Assembly: GCA_017627975.1 (NCBI GenBank)
Contig: JAGAFT010000085.1
Span: forward strand, 1-5,678
Direction: 5' to 3'
DNA: 5,678 nt
Source of the DNA: Oscillospiraceae bacterium
GTDB taxonomy: Bacteria; Bacillota_A; Clostridia; Oscillospirales; Oscillospiraceae
Below are positions 1 to 5,628 of the stretch, piece by piece. A program made the position numbers and the translations under genes. The stretch's first letter is position 1. The number at the start of each line of letters is the position of its first letter. Below the pieces are notes generated by a model. It was not told where the DNA came from and did not search any database. It saw only the letters and a list, made by a program, of their open reading frames with translations.

Positions 1-326
1 GGTTTCGGGATTTCCTTCCGCCGTACAGGTTGCGGCTTATATTTTCCGCTTTGGATTTGGTCTAGAAGTTCCTCCCTGTGTTCCCTCAGCCAAGGCAGGG
101 CATCCTCCACCGTCATTTCGTCGATACCGGGTGCTCCCTTGTTGGCTTTTACCCGCTTGTATGCCCTGTTCAGATTCTCTCTGCTCAGAACACGTTCAAG
201 CAAGTCTGCACCGTCCGTTTCCTCGGTTTCCCGTCTGTCAATACTCCGCGCTCCCGCATACTCTTCATGTTCCGCACTATCCCTTTGCGGGCAGCCCCCG
301 TTTCCAGGGTGTTCTGCTTTCTTCAT
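1..326 (-). CDS. ltrA: Group II intron reverse transcriptase/maturase, N-terminal part
   Basis: This is the intron-encoded protein that helps the intron splice (maturase) and copies it into DNA at new sites (reverse transcriptase). The ATG at 326-324 is preceded by a strong AGGAGGT site about four bases upstream. From there 108 codons stay open to the window edge. Residues 1-40 are a charged, low-complexity leader. From about residue 42 the N-terminal RT-0 region typical of the LtrA family is clear: LLERVLSRENLNRAYKRVK, then ANKGAPGID and a WLREHREELL helix, then GKYKPQPVRRKEIPKP, which leads into RT block 1. The catalytic YADD block, the X/thumb domain and any HNH endonuclease domain would lie beyond the left edge, so it cannot be said whether the gene is intact. 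No frameshift or stop is seen in the visible part. Confidence 0.9.
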   Translation of the reverse strand, partial: MKKAEHPGNGGCPQRDSAEHEEYAGARSIDRRETEETDGADLLERVLSRENLNRAYKRVKANKGAPGIDEMTVEDALPWLREHREELLDQIQSGKYKPQPVRRKEIPK

Positions 327-773
327 ACTGACCTCCTTCCTCCGTCTCTTCGGACTTACGATTGTTCGGCCCTTTCCTCATTTTTTTTTGAGGTACTATG
401 GCCTCTGCTGACTTCTCACAGTTCGTTGTTACTATGGCTCGGCTCCCAACCGCTCATTGCTGTCACCGGGATAACGGTATTCACCCGCCCGTTCCACCTG
501 TGAGACCTCCCCGGGTATTCACACATTCTTTCCCCCTTATGCCCGCCATGTTTACCGCAAGCGATTCCGTGCAGCTATTGGGCTTTGGCTTGTGTTGCAG
601 TCTTACCCTCGCTTGCGGCCTGACATGATTTCTATTCGTCGGGCCAGAGTTTTGCCGCTGCCTTCCTTCAGATTCCGCTTCACAACGGACACCCTTGGCT
701 TTGGCTGTGACCTTCCCGCTGCCGGGCGGTCTCGGGACTTTCACCCTTTAGAACGTGCGCTCGCCGGGCGCAC
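327..773 (-). ncRNA. Group II intron ribozyme, domains I to IV (5' portion)
   Basis: This is the non-coding part of the intron upstream of its maturase gene. It holds the domain I-III core blocks listed for the whole element and the short stem CTC-A(n)-GAG near 390-375. The RNA folds into the self-splicing ribozyme and carries the exon-binding sites that recognise the target DNA. No substantial reading frame that I believe runs through it. The catalytic domain V is outside the window, so activity cannot be judged. Confidence 0.82.
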
Positions 774-779
774 AACACC

Positions 780-817
780 AAGGCGGCGGGTATTCCCCGC
801 CGCCTTTTCTTTTTTTT
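780..817. terminator. GC-rich hairpin after the LysR gene, intron landing site
   Basis: An 11-bp perfect stem (780-790 with 796-806, arms AAGGCGGCGGG / CCCGCCGCCTT) has a 5-base loop and is followed on the plus strand by a T-rich tract to 817. On the minus strand it begins 14 bases after the LysR stop, so it serves as that gene's terminator hairpin, but its minus-strand 3' side runs into GGTGTT and then the intron rather than a T run. The good U-tract is only on the plus strand, so it would stop rightward transcription more efficiently. It was probably a shared or bidirectional terminator before the intron arrived. Confidence 0.8.
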
Positions 818-819
818 AC

Positions 820-1731
820 TCACACGGCCTGCCGCACGATTTCAATAAAATCTTCCACGTAGCGCGGCAGATAGCTGCGCTTTCGCGTCGCCGCAACGAA
901 GTCGTAGCGGGTACAGGGATTCCCGAAACTGTAACAGTCGATGGGATTTTCGTCAATACGGTGCCTCAGATGGGAATCAAAAACAAAGGAAACCCCGTAG
1001 CCGCTGCTGACCAGCCCCATGATGGCCTGAATGTTCGAGGTGTACAGGATGTTGTCAAAATGGATCCGCTTTTCGTGCAGGATGGTGTCAATGATCTGGC
1101 GGGTACGCTGCTCCGGGCGCATCAGAATGACCAGTTCGTCTTTCAGCATCTTCAGCTCCAGCCTTGGATAGGGGCTGTGCCCGTTCGGAAGCGCTTTCTC
1201 TGCGAGGGGATGGTCCTGACAGGTGCAGATCAGCAGTTCTTCCGAGGCAAGCGGGTGATATTCAATCAACGGGTTTTCCTCCCCGGGATGGGTATAGAAT
1301 GCCACGTCGACCTGCCCTTCCAGCAGGCGGCGGTCGTTCTGGTCCGAGGTCCCCTCGAAGACGTTGACCTTGACATTGGGATGCCGGGCGCGAAAGGCCG
1401 GCAGCGTGGCCGGCAGCATATAGGAGCAGCGCATATTGGCAAACGCCACGTTCAAGACGCCCACATCCCGTTTGAGGATATCCGCCATCTCCGCGTCCAG
1501 ATCGCTCTTGAGGCTGAGGATTTGGGCCGCCTTTTCCACATAGCGCTCCCCGGCATAGGTAAGCATGTACTTGTTTCCGAGTCTTCGGAACAGCTTCACT
1601 CCCAGCTCCTGCTCCAGGGTCATCAGGAACTTGCTGAGTGTAGGCTGTCCCACATAAAGGGCCTCTGCGGCCTTGGTGATGTTCTGGTGCTTGGCAATGG
1701 CCATCACATAGTTCAGGCTGCGAAAATCCAT
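820..1731 (-). CDS. LysR-family transcriptional regulator
   Basis: This is a cytoplasmic DNA-binding regulator of about 303 residues, the usual LysR length. Residues 1-62 form the winged helix-turn-helix: SLNYVMAIAKHQNITKAAE, then LYVGQPTLSKFLMTLEQELG, then LFRR and the LTYAGERY wing. A linker helix (about 63-88) leads to the periplasmic-binding-protein-like effector domain (about 91-300), with GVLNVAF, the LPxxLPAFRARHP segment, EGQVDVAFYT, and GLVSSGYGVSFVF near the C-terminus. I chose ATG 1731 because GGAG lies eight bases upstream. An ATG six codons earlier (1749) gives a 309-residue form but has a weaker site. The gene is divergent from the flavin reductase, the classic arrangement for a LysR protein that controls its neighbour in response to that pathway's substrate. 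The effector is unknown; an unsaturated organic acid is my inference from context. Confidence 0.93.
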   Translation of the reverse strand: MDFRSLNYVMAIAKHQNITKAAEALYVGQPTLSKFLMTLEQELGVKLFRRLGNKYMLTYAGERYVEKAAQILSLKSDLDAEMADILKRDVGVLNVAFANMRCSYMLPATLPAFRARHPNVKVNVFEGTSDQNDRRLLEGQVDVAFYTHPGEENPLIEYHPLASEELLICTCQDHPLAEKALPNGHSPYPRLELKMLKDELVILMRPEQRTRQIIDTILHEKRIHFDNILYTSNIQAIMGLVSSGYGVSFVFDSHLRHRIDENPIDCYSFGNPCTRYDFVAATRKRSYLPRYVEDFIEIVRQAV

Positions 1732-1777
1732 TGGCTCATCTCCGCTCATCTCTGCATTTCTTCATCGGGTTCCATAG

Positions 1778-1794
1778 TATTCTATCAGGGAATA
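1778..1794. promoter_or_regulatory. Putative LysR operator, TATTC-N7-GAATA
   Basis: A perfect 5-bp inverted repeat TATTC/GAATA is separated by seven bases and contains the LysR signature T-N11-A (T1780, A1792). It lies between the divergent regulator and reductase genes. It overlaps the likely -10 of the regulator promoter, so binding here would repress the regulator and could activate the reductase, as is usual in the family. Binding itself is inferred. Confidence 0.55.
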
Positions 1795-1807
1795 GTTAAA
1801 ATGAAAA
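1779..1807 (-). promoter_or_regulatory. Putative promoter of the LysR gene
   Basis: On the minus strand TTTTCA (1807-1802) and TAGAAT (1784-1779) are spaced by 17 bases and match the sigma-70 consensus at 4/6 and 5/6 positions. Transcription would start near 1772, about 40 bases before the chosen start codon. The -10 lies inside the inverted repeat, which suggests autorepression. Confidence 0.45.
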
Positions 1808-1862
1808 GTATGAATTTCCATTCCTTTTTGTTCTTTGATAAACTATCGGCGAAATCAGGGAA
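1784..1862 (+). promoter_or_regulatory. Direct repeats ATCAGGGAA 70 bp apart in the divergent promoter region
   Basis: ATCAGGGAA occurs at 1784-1792 and again at 1854-1862, exactly 70 bases apart, close to seven helical turns. A looser relative, CTATCGGCGAA, sits at 1843-1853 and resembles CTATCAGGGAA at 1782-1792. The second copy is also the left arm of TCAGG-N7-CCTGA (1855-1871). These may be a second set of regulator contacts upstream of the reductase start codon. No single convincing -35/-10 pair for the reductase was found; TAAAAT at 1797-1802 is a possible -10 without a good -35, as in activator-dependent promoters. Confidence 0.4.
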
Positions 1863-1881
1863 AATACCTGAAAAAAGAGAT

Positions 1882-1886
1882 GGAGG
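1882..1886 (+). promoter_or_regulatory. Ribosome binding site deciding the reductase start
   Basis: GGAGG lies seven bases before ATG 1894. It fixes the true start within a frame that stays open for 434 codons upstream, and the signal peptide begins exactly at this ATG. Confidence 0.85.
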
Positions 1887-1893
1887 AAAACCC

Positions 1894-3666
1894 ATGAAGA
1901 AGTATCTTGCGCTGATCCTTGCGTTTGTTATGGTCTTCGCCCTGGGCGCGGTTTCTGTCTCCGCCGATGACGGCAGAGTGACGGCCACCGGTGTCGGACA
2001 GGGCATTGACGGCAATGTTGTTGTGGAGATCGAGGCCGACGCGAACACGATCTATTCGGTCACCGTTCTGGAGCAGAACGAAACGCCGGGCATCGGTTCG
2101 GTTGCCGTGGAAAAGCTCCCGGACGCGATTGTCGCGGCCAACAGCATCGCCGTTGACGGCATTTCCGGTGCGACCGTGACCAGCACGGCCATTAAGACCG
2201 CCATCACCGAGGCCCTTACATCCGCCGGCATTGACCCCGCCCCCTTTGAAGTTGCCCACGAAGCGGCCGCCCCGGCGGAGAAAACACCCGTGACCCTCGA
2301 CTGTGACGTTGTGGTCGTCGGGGCCGGCGGTGCCGGTCTGACGGCGGCCGTTCGCGCCACCCAGGAAGGGGCGAAGGTCCTCGTCCTTGAGAAGATGCCC
2401 ATGGTCGGCGGCAACAGCCTGAAGGCCTCCGGCGGCATGAACTGTGCCGATACCAAGTTCCAGGAAGCCGCCGGGATCACCGACAGCGGCGTAGAGGAGT
2501 TCATCGAGGACACCATGAACGGCGGCCACCAGCTCAATGACCGTGCCCTGGTCACCACCCTGGCGGAGAACAGCGCCGAAGCCGTGGAGTGGCTGGAATC
2601 CATCGGCGCGCCGCTACCCAAGGTTGCCGCCACCGGCGGTACCACCCATAAGTATCTGCATTCCCCCGAGGACGGAAGCCCGGTCGGAAGCTACCTCGTC
2701 GCCAAGCTCAGCGAAGAGGCCGAGAAGCAGGGCATCGAGATCATGCTGAATACCACCGCCACCGAGATTCTGATGCAGGATGGCGCGGCTGTCGGTGTCA
2801 AGGCCGAGGACAGCGCACATGACTACACGGTCAACGCCAAGGCCGTGATCCTCGCCACCGGCGGTTTCGGGTCGAACTTTGATCTGATGTGCAGCTTCAA
2901 TCCCAGTCTCGCCAACGCCGTTACCACCAACCATCCCGGCGCCACCGGCGACGGTATCATGATGGCCGAGGCGGTGGGCGCCGCGACGGTCGACATGGAC
3001 CAGATCCAGCTTCACCCCACCGTGTATCAGGCGACCAGCATGCTGGTCTCGGAAAAGATGCGCAGCCTCGGCGCCATCCTCGTCAACCAGGAAGGGAAAC
3101 GTTTCTGCAACGACCTCTCTACCCGTGACGCCGTCTCCGCAGCCGAGCTGCAGCAGACCGGCGGTTACGCCTACATCATCTTTGACCAGAACCTGGTGGA
3201 TCATAACAAGTCCGCCCAGGAATACATCAATAAGGGCATGGCGGCCCAGGGCGCAAGCTATGAGGAGCTGGCCGTGAACATGGGCCTTGAAGGCGATGCC
3301 GTCCAGAACTTTGTCGAGACCATGGATGTCTGGAACAAAGCGGTTGCGTCCGGCGTTGATGAGGAATTCGGCCGCAACAACGGCATGGATGACGACCTCT
3401 CCACCGCTCCCTTCTATGCAATCCAGATTGCCCCCGGCATCCACCACACCATGGGCGGCATCAAGATTGACACGGATGCCGAAGTCATCAGCACCGACGG
3501 CAGCGTCATTCCCGGCCTCTTTGCAGCCGGCGAGACCACCGGCGGCGTCCACGGCGGCAACCGCATCGGCGGAAACGCGGTCTGCGACTTCGTGGTCTTT
3601 GGCCGGATCGCCGGTCTCAGCGCCGCGGATTATGCCGCCGCTCTGGAGCTGGCCTCCGCGGCATAA
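1894..3666 (+). CDS. Secreted FMN/FAD flavocytochrome c-type reductase (fumarate reductase-like flavoprotein)
   Basis: This is a 590-residue exported reductase of the flavocytochrome c / fumarate reductase flavoprotein family, which reduces the double bond of small unsaturated acids as terminal electron acceptors. Residues 1-24 are a Sec signal peptide (MKKYLALILAF core, cleavage after VSA). Residues about 28-112 are an FMN-binding domain whose DGISGATVTS motif (Thr94) is the ApbE-type covalent flavin attachment site. Residues about 136-585 are the FAD_binding_2 domain: VVVGAGGAGL (141-149), Glu166, and the C-terminal GETTGGVHGGNRIGGNA. Compared with Shewanella fumarate reductase, the substrate-site residues appear as His374 (HPT), Ser386-Glu387 (Thr-Glu there), catalytic Arg411 (STRD), His518 (HHTMGG) and Arg557 (GNRIGG). 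The heme domain of that enzyme is replaced by the FMN domain. ATG 1894 has GGAGG at 1882-1886. The same frame is open back to 592, but that part is antisense to the LysR gene and the intron. Fumarate is likely but other acids are possible. Confidence 0.93.
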   Translation: MKKYLALILAFVMVFALGAVSVSADDGRVTATGVGQGIDGNVVVEIEADANTIYSVTVLEQNETPGIGSVAVEKLPDAIVAANSIAVDGISGATVTSTAIKTAITEALTSAGIDPAPFEVAHEAAAPAEKTPVTLDCDVVVVGAGGAGLTAAVRATQEGAKVLVLEKMPMVGGNSLKASGGMNCADTKFQEAAGITDSGVEEFIEDTMNGGHQLNDRALVTTLAENSAEAVEWLESIGAPLPKVAATGGTTHKYLHSPEDGSPVGSYLVAKLSEEAEKQGIEIMLNTTATEILMQDGAAVGVKAEDSAHDYTVNAKAVILATGGFGSNFDLMCSFNPSLANAVTTNHPGATGDGIMMAEAVGAATVDMDQIQLHPTVYQATSMLVSEKMRSLGAILVNQEGKRFCNDLSTRDAVSAAELQQTGGYAYIIFDQNLVDHNKSAQEYINKGMAAQGASYEELAVNMGLEGDAVQNFVETMDVWNKAVASGVDEEFGRNNGMDDDLSTAPFYAIQIAPGIHHTMGGIKIDTDAEVISTDGSVIPGLFAAGETTGGVHGGNRIGGNAVCDFVVFGRIAGLSAADYAAALELASAA

Positions 3667-3719
3667 GCGCACCGTTTGATACAATACAAAGAGTCTGTCG
3701 AAAAACAAGTCCGAAAAGC

Positions 3720-3763
3720 AAGGAGTCAAGGTTGCCCAAAAGGGTCGCCTTGGCTCTTTGTTT
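3720..3763 (+). terminator. Intrinsic terminator of the reductase gene
   Basis: An 18-position stem (3720-3737 with 3742-3759) encloses an AAAA loop, with a few G-U or mismatched positions, and is followed by TTTGTTT. It lies 53 bases after the reductase stop, so that gene is probably transcribed alone. The right arm abuts the next promoter. Confidence 0.8.
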
Positions 3764-3764
3764 A

Positions 3765-3773
3765 TGGTATAAT
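3765..3773 (+). promoter_or_regulatory. Extended -10 promoter of the ROK kinase
   Basis: TGGTATAAT gives a perfect TATAAT at 3768-3773 with the TGn extension. No good -35 is present at 16-18 bases upstream, because that space is the right arm of the preceding terminator; an extended -10 can compensate. The transcript would start near 3780, close to the ribosome binding site. Confidence 0.65.
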
Positions 3774-3801
3774 GGTTGCGTAAAATGGGAGGTGAACCGT
3801 T

Positions 3802-4701
3802 GTGATTGTACTCAGTCTGGATATCGGCGGTACGCATCTGCGCATCGGCGCGATTGATCAAGGTGGTACCGTCCTGAAATTTGAGAAGCTTCCGACCGCT
3901 TCTGTGATTCGCTCCGGCAATGTTCTTTCCGATCTGGCCGATTTCCTGCGCTCTTTTTCTACAGGCCTGTCCGTCGATGCCATTGCGATCGGCTTTCCGG
4001 CAACGCTTGACCGGTCCCGACGGGTTGTTGTCCAGGCTCCGAACATCCCGTTTATGGAAAACCTGCCGGTATGTGACTACCTTCAAAAGGAATTCTCCGT
4101 GCCTGTTTTTGCCGAGCGGGATGTAACGTTTTCCCTGCTTTACGATGTGGAAAAGTATCGGCTTCCGAAGGAAGGAATGATCTGCGGCATTTATTTCGGA
4201 ACCGGGATTGGCAATGCGATTCTGCTGGACGGAAAACCGCTGACCGGGAGGCACGGAACCGCCGGAGAGCTTGGTCATATCCCCGTTCCCGGCTGCGGCA
4301 TCCCTTGCGGCTGCGGAAACGAGGGCTGTATGGAAGCCTTTGCCGGGGGCAAGGCCCTTGTCCGATTGCAGGAAGAGCTGTACCCCGATACTCCCGTCGG
4401 AGAGCTCTTCACCCGCCACCGCCACGACCGGTCCCTCCTGGATGTGATTGACGGTATGGCGGTCTCTGTGGCTACGGAAGTCAACATTCTCGATCCCGAC
4501 TATATTCTGCTCGGCGGCGGCGTATTGAACATGTCGGACTTTCCCCGCTCTGTCCTTGAAGCGCAGATCATTAAACATGTCCGCAAACCGCTCCCCTGCA
4601 GGGAGTTGAACCTGATTTTCACGGAGGACGAACCGGAAAAGAGCGTTCTCGGTGGTGCCGTCTATGCCTGCGGGATTCTGGAAAGCGGGCACATCTGCTG
4701 A
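3802..4701 (+). CDS. alsK: ROK-family sugar kinase, probable D-allose kinase
   Basis: This is a cytoplasmic ATP-dependent sugar kinase of 299 residues, normal for single-domain ROK kinases; it has no N-terminal DNA-binding domain, so it is not a repressor. Visible motifs in order: the phosphate-binding loop LDIGGTHLR (6-14), GFPATLDRSRR (64-74), catalytic Asp107 in ERDV, GTGIGNA (133-139), GELGHI (155-160), the zinc motif CGCGNEGCME (Cys169, Cys171, Cys176 with His159), and LGGGVLNMSDFPRS (237-250). The GFP..-APNIP stretch and the GGGV-x-MxxFPR...RKPLP stretch closely resemble what I recall of E. coli AlsK, which phosphorylates allose at C6. The start is GTG, with GGGAGGTGA six bases upstream. 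No allose transporter or epimerase is in the window, so the substrate remains an inference from family resemblance; another hexose is possible. Confidence 0.9.
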   Translation: MIVLSLDIGGTHLRIGAIDQGGTVLKFEKLPTASVIRSGNVLSDLADFLRSFSTGLSVDAIAIGFPATLDRSRRVVVQAPNIPFMENLPVCDYLQKEFSVPVFAERDVTFSLLYDVEKYRLPKEGMICGIYFGTGIGNAILLDGKPLTGRHGTAGELGHIPVPGCGIPCGCGNEGCMEAFAGGKALVRLQEELYPDTPVGELFTRHRHDRSLLDVIDGMAVSVATEVNILDPDYILLGGGVLNMSDFPRSVLEAQIIKHVRKPLPCRELNLIFTEDEPEKSVLGGAVYACGILESGHIC

Positions 4702-4720
4702 CACCGGTGTAACAGTACTT

Positions 4721-4753
4721 CAGGCGGCCTTTTGGTCGCCTGATTCTGTTTCT
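4721..4753 (+). terminator. Terminator of the ROK kinase gene
   Basis: CAGGCGGCC (4721-4729) pairs with GGTCGCCTG (4734-4742) around a TTTT loop, with one G-U pair. The downstream tract ATTCTGTTTCTT is T-rich but interrupted. It starts 20 bases after the kinase stop. Confidence 0.7.
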
Positions 4754-4776
4754 TCACGGGAGCTGCACCTGTCATC

Positions 4777-5108
4777 CTACTTCAGGATGTTGAGCATGGT
4801 GGGCAGGTGGGGATAGGCCTGGATCTCATCGAGGAAGATCAGTGTGTTTTTCTTCTCGCCCATTTTTTCGCCGGCGATGGTGCTGACCTGGAAATAAAAA
4901 TCCTTGACCGTGCGGACAGACTCGAACACCGGGGGACATTCTGATCCTCCGCGAAGTTCAGCTCGTTATAGTTTTCAAAAAGCTGCTTTCCGACGTGACG
5001 GATGATAAAGGTTTTGCCGATCTGCCGCGCGCCGTCGATAATCAGGGCTTTGTTGGAGTCTGACTTCAAGCAGCTTTCGATATACGGCTGGATCTTCCAA
5101 TATAACAT
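4777..5108 (-). pseudogene. Broken AAA_14/DUF4143-type ATPase, N-terminal fragment
   Basis: This is the remnant of a P-loop ATPase of the kind that normally has an N-terminal AAA_14 domain and a C-terminal DUF4143 domain (about 400-450 residues). ATG 5108 has GGAGG six bases upstream; a GTG at 5123 in the same frame is less likely. The first 58 codons are intact and include Walker A (GARQIGKTF, residues 26-34) and ENYNELNFAED. The frame is then lost in a run of five C on the minus strand (4935-4931). Adding one base restores VFESVRTVKDFYFQ and Walker B (LIFLDEIQ, about 90-97 of the restored product), and then LNILK ends at TAG (4779-4777), where the family usually continues with LKYF or similar. 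So it has both a one-base deletion and loss of about three quarters of the gene. Its cellular role was never well defined in the family. Confidence 0.85.
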
Positions 5109-5120
5109 AGCGCGCCTCCG

Positions 5121-5252
5121 CACATTTCAGCAGAATCAACGCGCAGAAATATACACATTTCAATATGCTGGCCATTGTAGAAATCACACATTTCAATATT
5201 TCTGATACTCAGAACATCACACAAAGCAATACTTCATCCATGTCAGATACAA
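5121..5252. repeat. Decayed tandem repeat, four units of 33 bp
   Basis: CACATTTCA starts at 5121, 5154 and 5187, exactly 33 bases apart, and a diverged fourth unit (CACAAAGCAATAC) starts at 5220. Units 2-4 continue with AATAT or AATAC, and all four units carry AGAAAT-like bases near their end, while the middle 12-14 bases vary. The array lies directly upstream of the ATPase remnant and overlaps its Shine-Dalgarno side. A 33-bp period is 11 codons or about three helical turns. On the minus strand the units read as 11-residue LKC-V repeats, interrupted by a stop. Function unknown. Confidence 0.7.
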
Positions 5253-5448
5253 TGGAGATCTTCGGATCAAGGATGAACGGCTATGGTGCAAACAAAGACA
5301 ACACGTTAATGAAGCACAGGAAAAGAAGCAGGACGTGGTGTGTTTGAAGCTTGTAATACGTTCATGCTACCGCAAAACCGTAAATCGTGAAATAACCTCC
5401 ACTCTGAGGTAATTAGGGTGGAGGCTTTGTATAACATATGAAAAAACC
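5253..5448. other. Gene-free stretch upstream of the right-end promoter
   Basis: No reading frame here has a convincing start, ribosome binding site or family motif. A 60-codon plus-strand frame (5165-5347) crosses the repeat array and lacks a Shine-Dalgarno sequence. The base composition is more AT-rich than the two main genes, in keeping with decayed or acquired DNA. Confidence 0.5.
5396..5430. terminator. Hairpin, possible terminator
   Basis: CCTCCACTCTGA (5396-5407) pairs with TTAGGGTGGAGG (5413-5424), 12 pairs with two G-U, around a five-base loop, then CTTTGT. The T tract is short, so termination may be weak. No gene feeding into it is visible, so it may belong to a lost or decayed neighbour. 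Confidence 0.5.
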
Positions 5449-5477
5449 TTTTCAGATAGGTTGAAATCTGCTATAAT
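5449..5477 (+). promoter_or_regulatory. Sigma-70-type promoter at right end
   Basis: TTTTCA (5449-5454) and a perfect TATAAT (5472-5477) are spaced by 17 bases. Transcription would start near 5484 and run right, through the AATTAGGG repeats. No long gene begins before the window edge, so its product is unknown. Confidence 0.65.
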
Positions 5478-5493
5478 GACCGGGCACAAACCC

Positions 5494-5517
5494 AATTAGG
5501 GCGAAAATTAGGGTGAA
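5494..5517 (+). repeat. Tandem 12-bp repeat AATTAGGGYGAA
   Basis: AATTAGGGCGAA (5494-5505) is followed at once by AATTAGGGTGAA (5506-5517). A third partial copy, AATTAGGGTG, is in the right arm of the hairpin at 5411-5420. The pair lies about 10 bases downstream of the predicted transcription start, so it could be an operator, a protein-binding RNA leader or a transposase-binding end. Confidence 0.6.
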
Positions 5518-5590
5518 AGAAAAATGAGCTTCGCTTTTCCGAACCTAAACTAAACAAGGAAGTATACTATACAAGCATGGAGGAGAAGCA

Positions 5591-5628
5591 ATCCTGGGGA
5601 AGACCGAGTGCAGCCAGGATGTCTTTTT
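5591..5628 (+). terminator. Terminator-like hairpin downstream of the right-end promoter
   Basis: ATCCTGG (5591-5597) pairs with CCAGGAT (5614-5620) around a 16-base loop and is followed by GTCTTTTTG. If it works, the transcript from the promoter at 5449-5477 would be about 145 bases long. The stem is only seven pairs with a large loop, so this is tentative. Confidence 0.35.

Larger units (their letters stand above)
1..773 (-). mobile_element. Group II intron, IIC-like, 5' part (runs off left edge)
   Basis: Read on the minus strand, the element begins with the group II 5' consensus GTGCG at 773-769. It then shows blocks I know from bacterial IIC introns such as the Oceanobacillus iheyensis one: AGGGTGAAAGTCCCGA (747-732), AAGGGTGTCCGT (696-685), GGAATCTGAAGGAAG (676-662), TACCCGGGGAGGTCT (517-503) and AGTCAGCAGAGGCCATAGTACC (about 413-392). 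A reverse transcriptase/maturase reading frame follows, as expected for an ORF in domain IV. The insertion site lies six bases past the base of a GC-rich hairpin (780-806), which fits the known preference of IIC introns for terminator stem-loops. Domains V and VI and the 3' splice site are beyond the window. The 5' boundary is inferred from the consensus; the IIC assignment rests on remembered similarity. Confidence 0.88.

Noticed and set aside
78..744. Plus- and minus-strand frames of 66-141 codons within the intron
   Set aside because: They overlap the conserved group II ribozyme blocks or are antisense to the maturase, and none has protein-like motifs.
1855..2529. Minus-strand frames opposite the reductase N-terminal half
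   Set aside because: They are glycine-rich or low-complexity shadows of the reductase and have no ribosome binding site or recognisable motif.
3802..4701. ROK protein as a transcriptional repressor (NagC/XylR type)
   Set aside because: The protein begins directly with the kinase phosphate-binding loop and has no N-terminal helix-turn-helix.
2614..4704. Minus-strand open frame of 696 codons
   Set aside because: It is antisense to the kinase and most of the reductase, crosses the intergenic terminator and promoter, and shows no family motif. It is open because of the GC-rich codon use of the real genes.
5121..5252. CRISPR array
   Set aside because: The conserved core is only about 9-19 bases and imperfect, the variable parts are about 14 bases, and there are no cas genes. 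This does not fit CRISPR repeat and spacer sizes.
5165..5347. 60-codon plus-strand frame
   Set aside because: It starts inside the 33-bp repeats, has no Shine-Dalgarno sequence and resembles no known protein.
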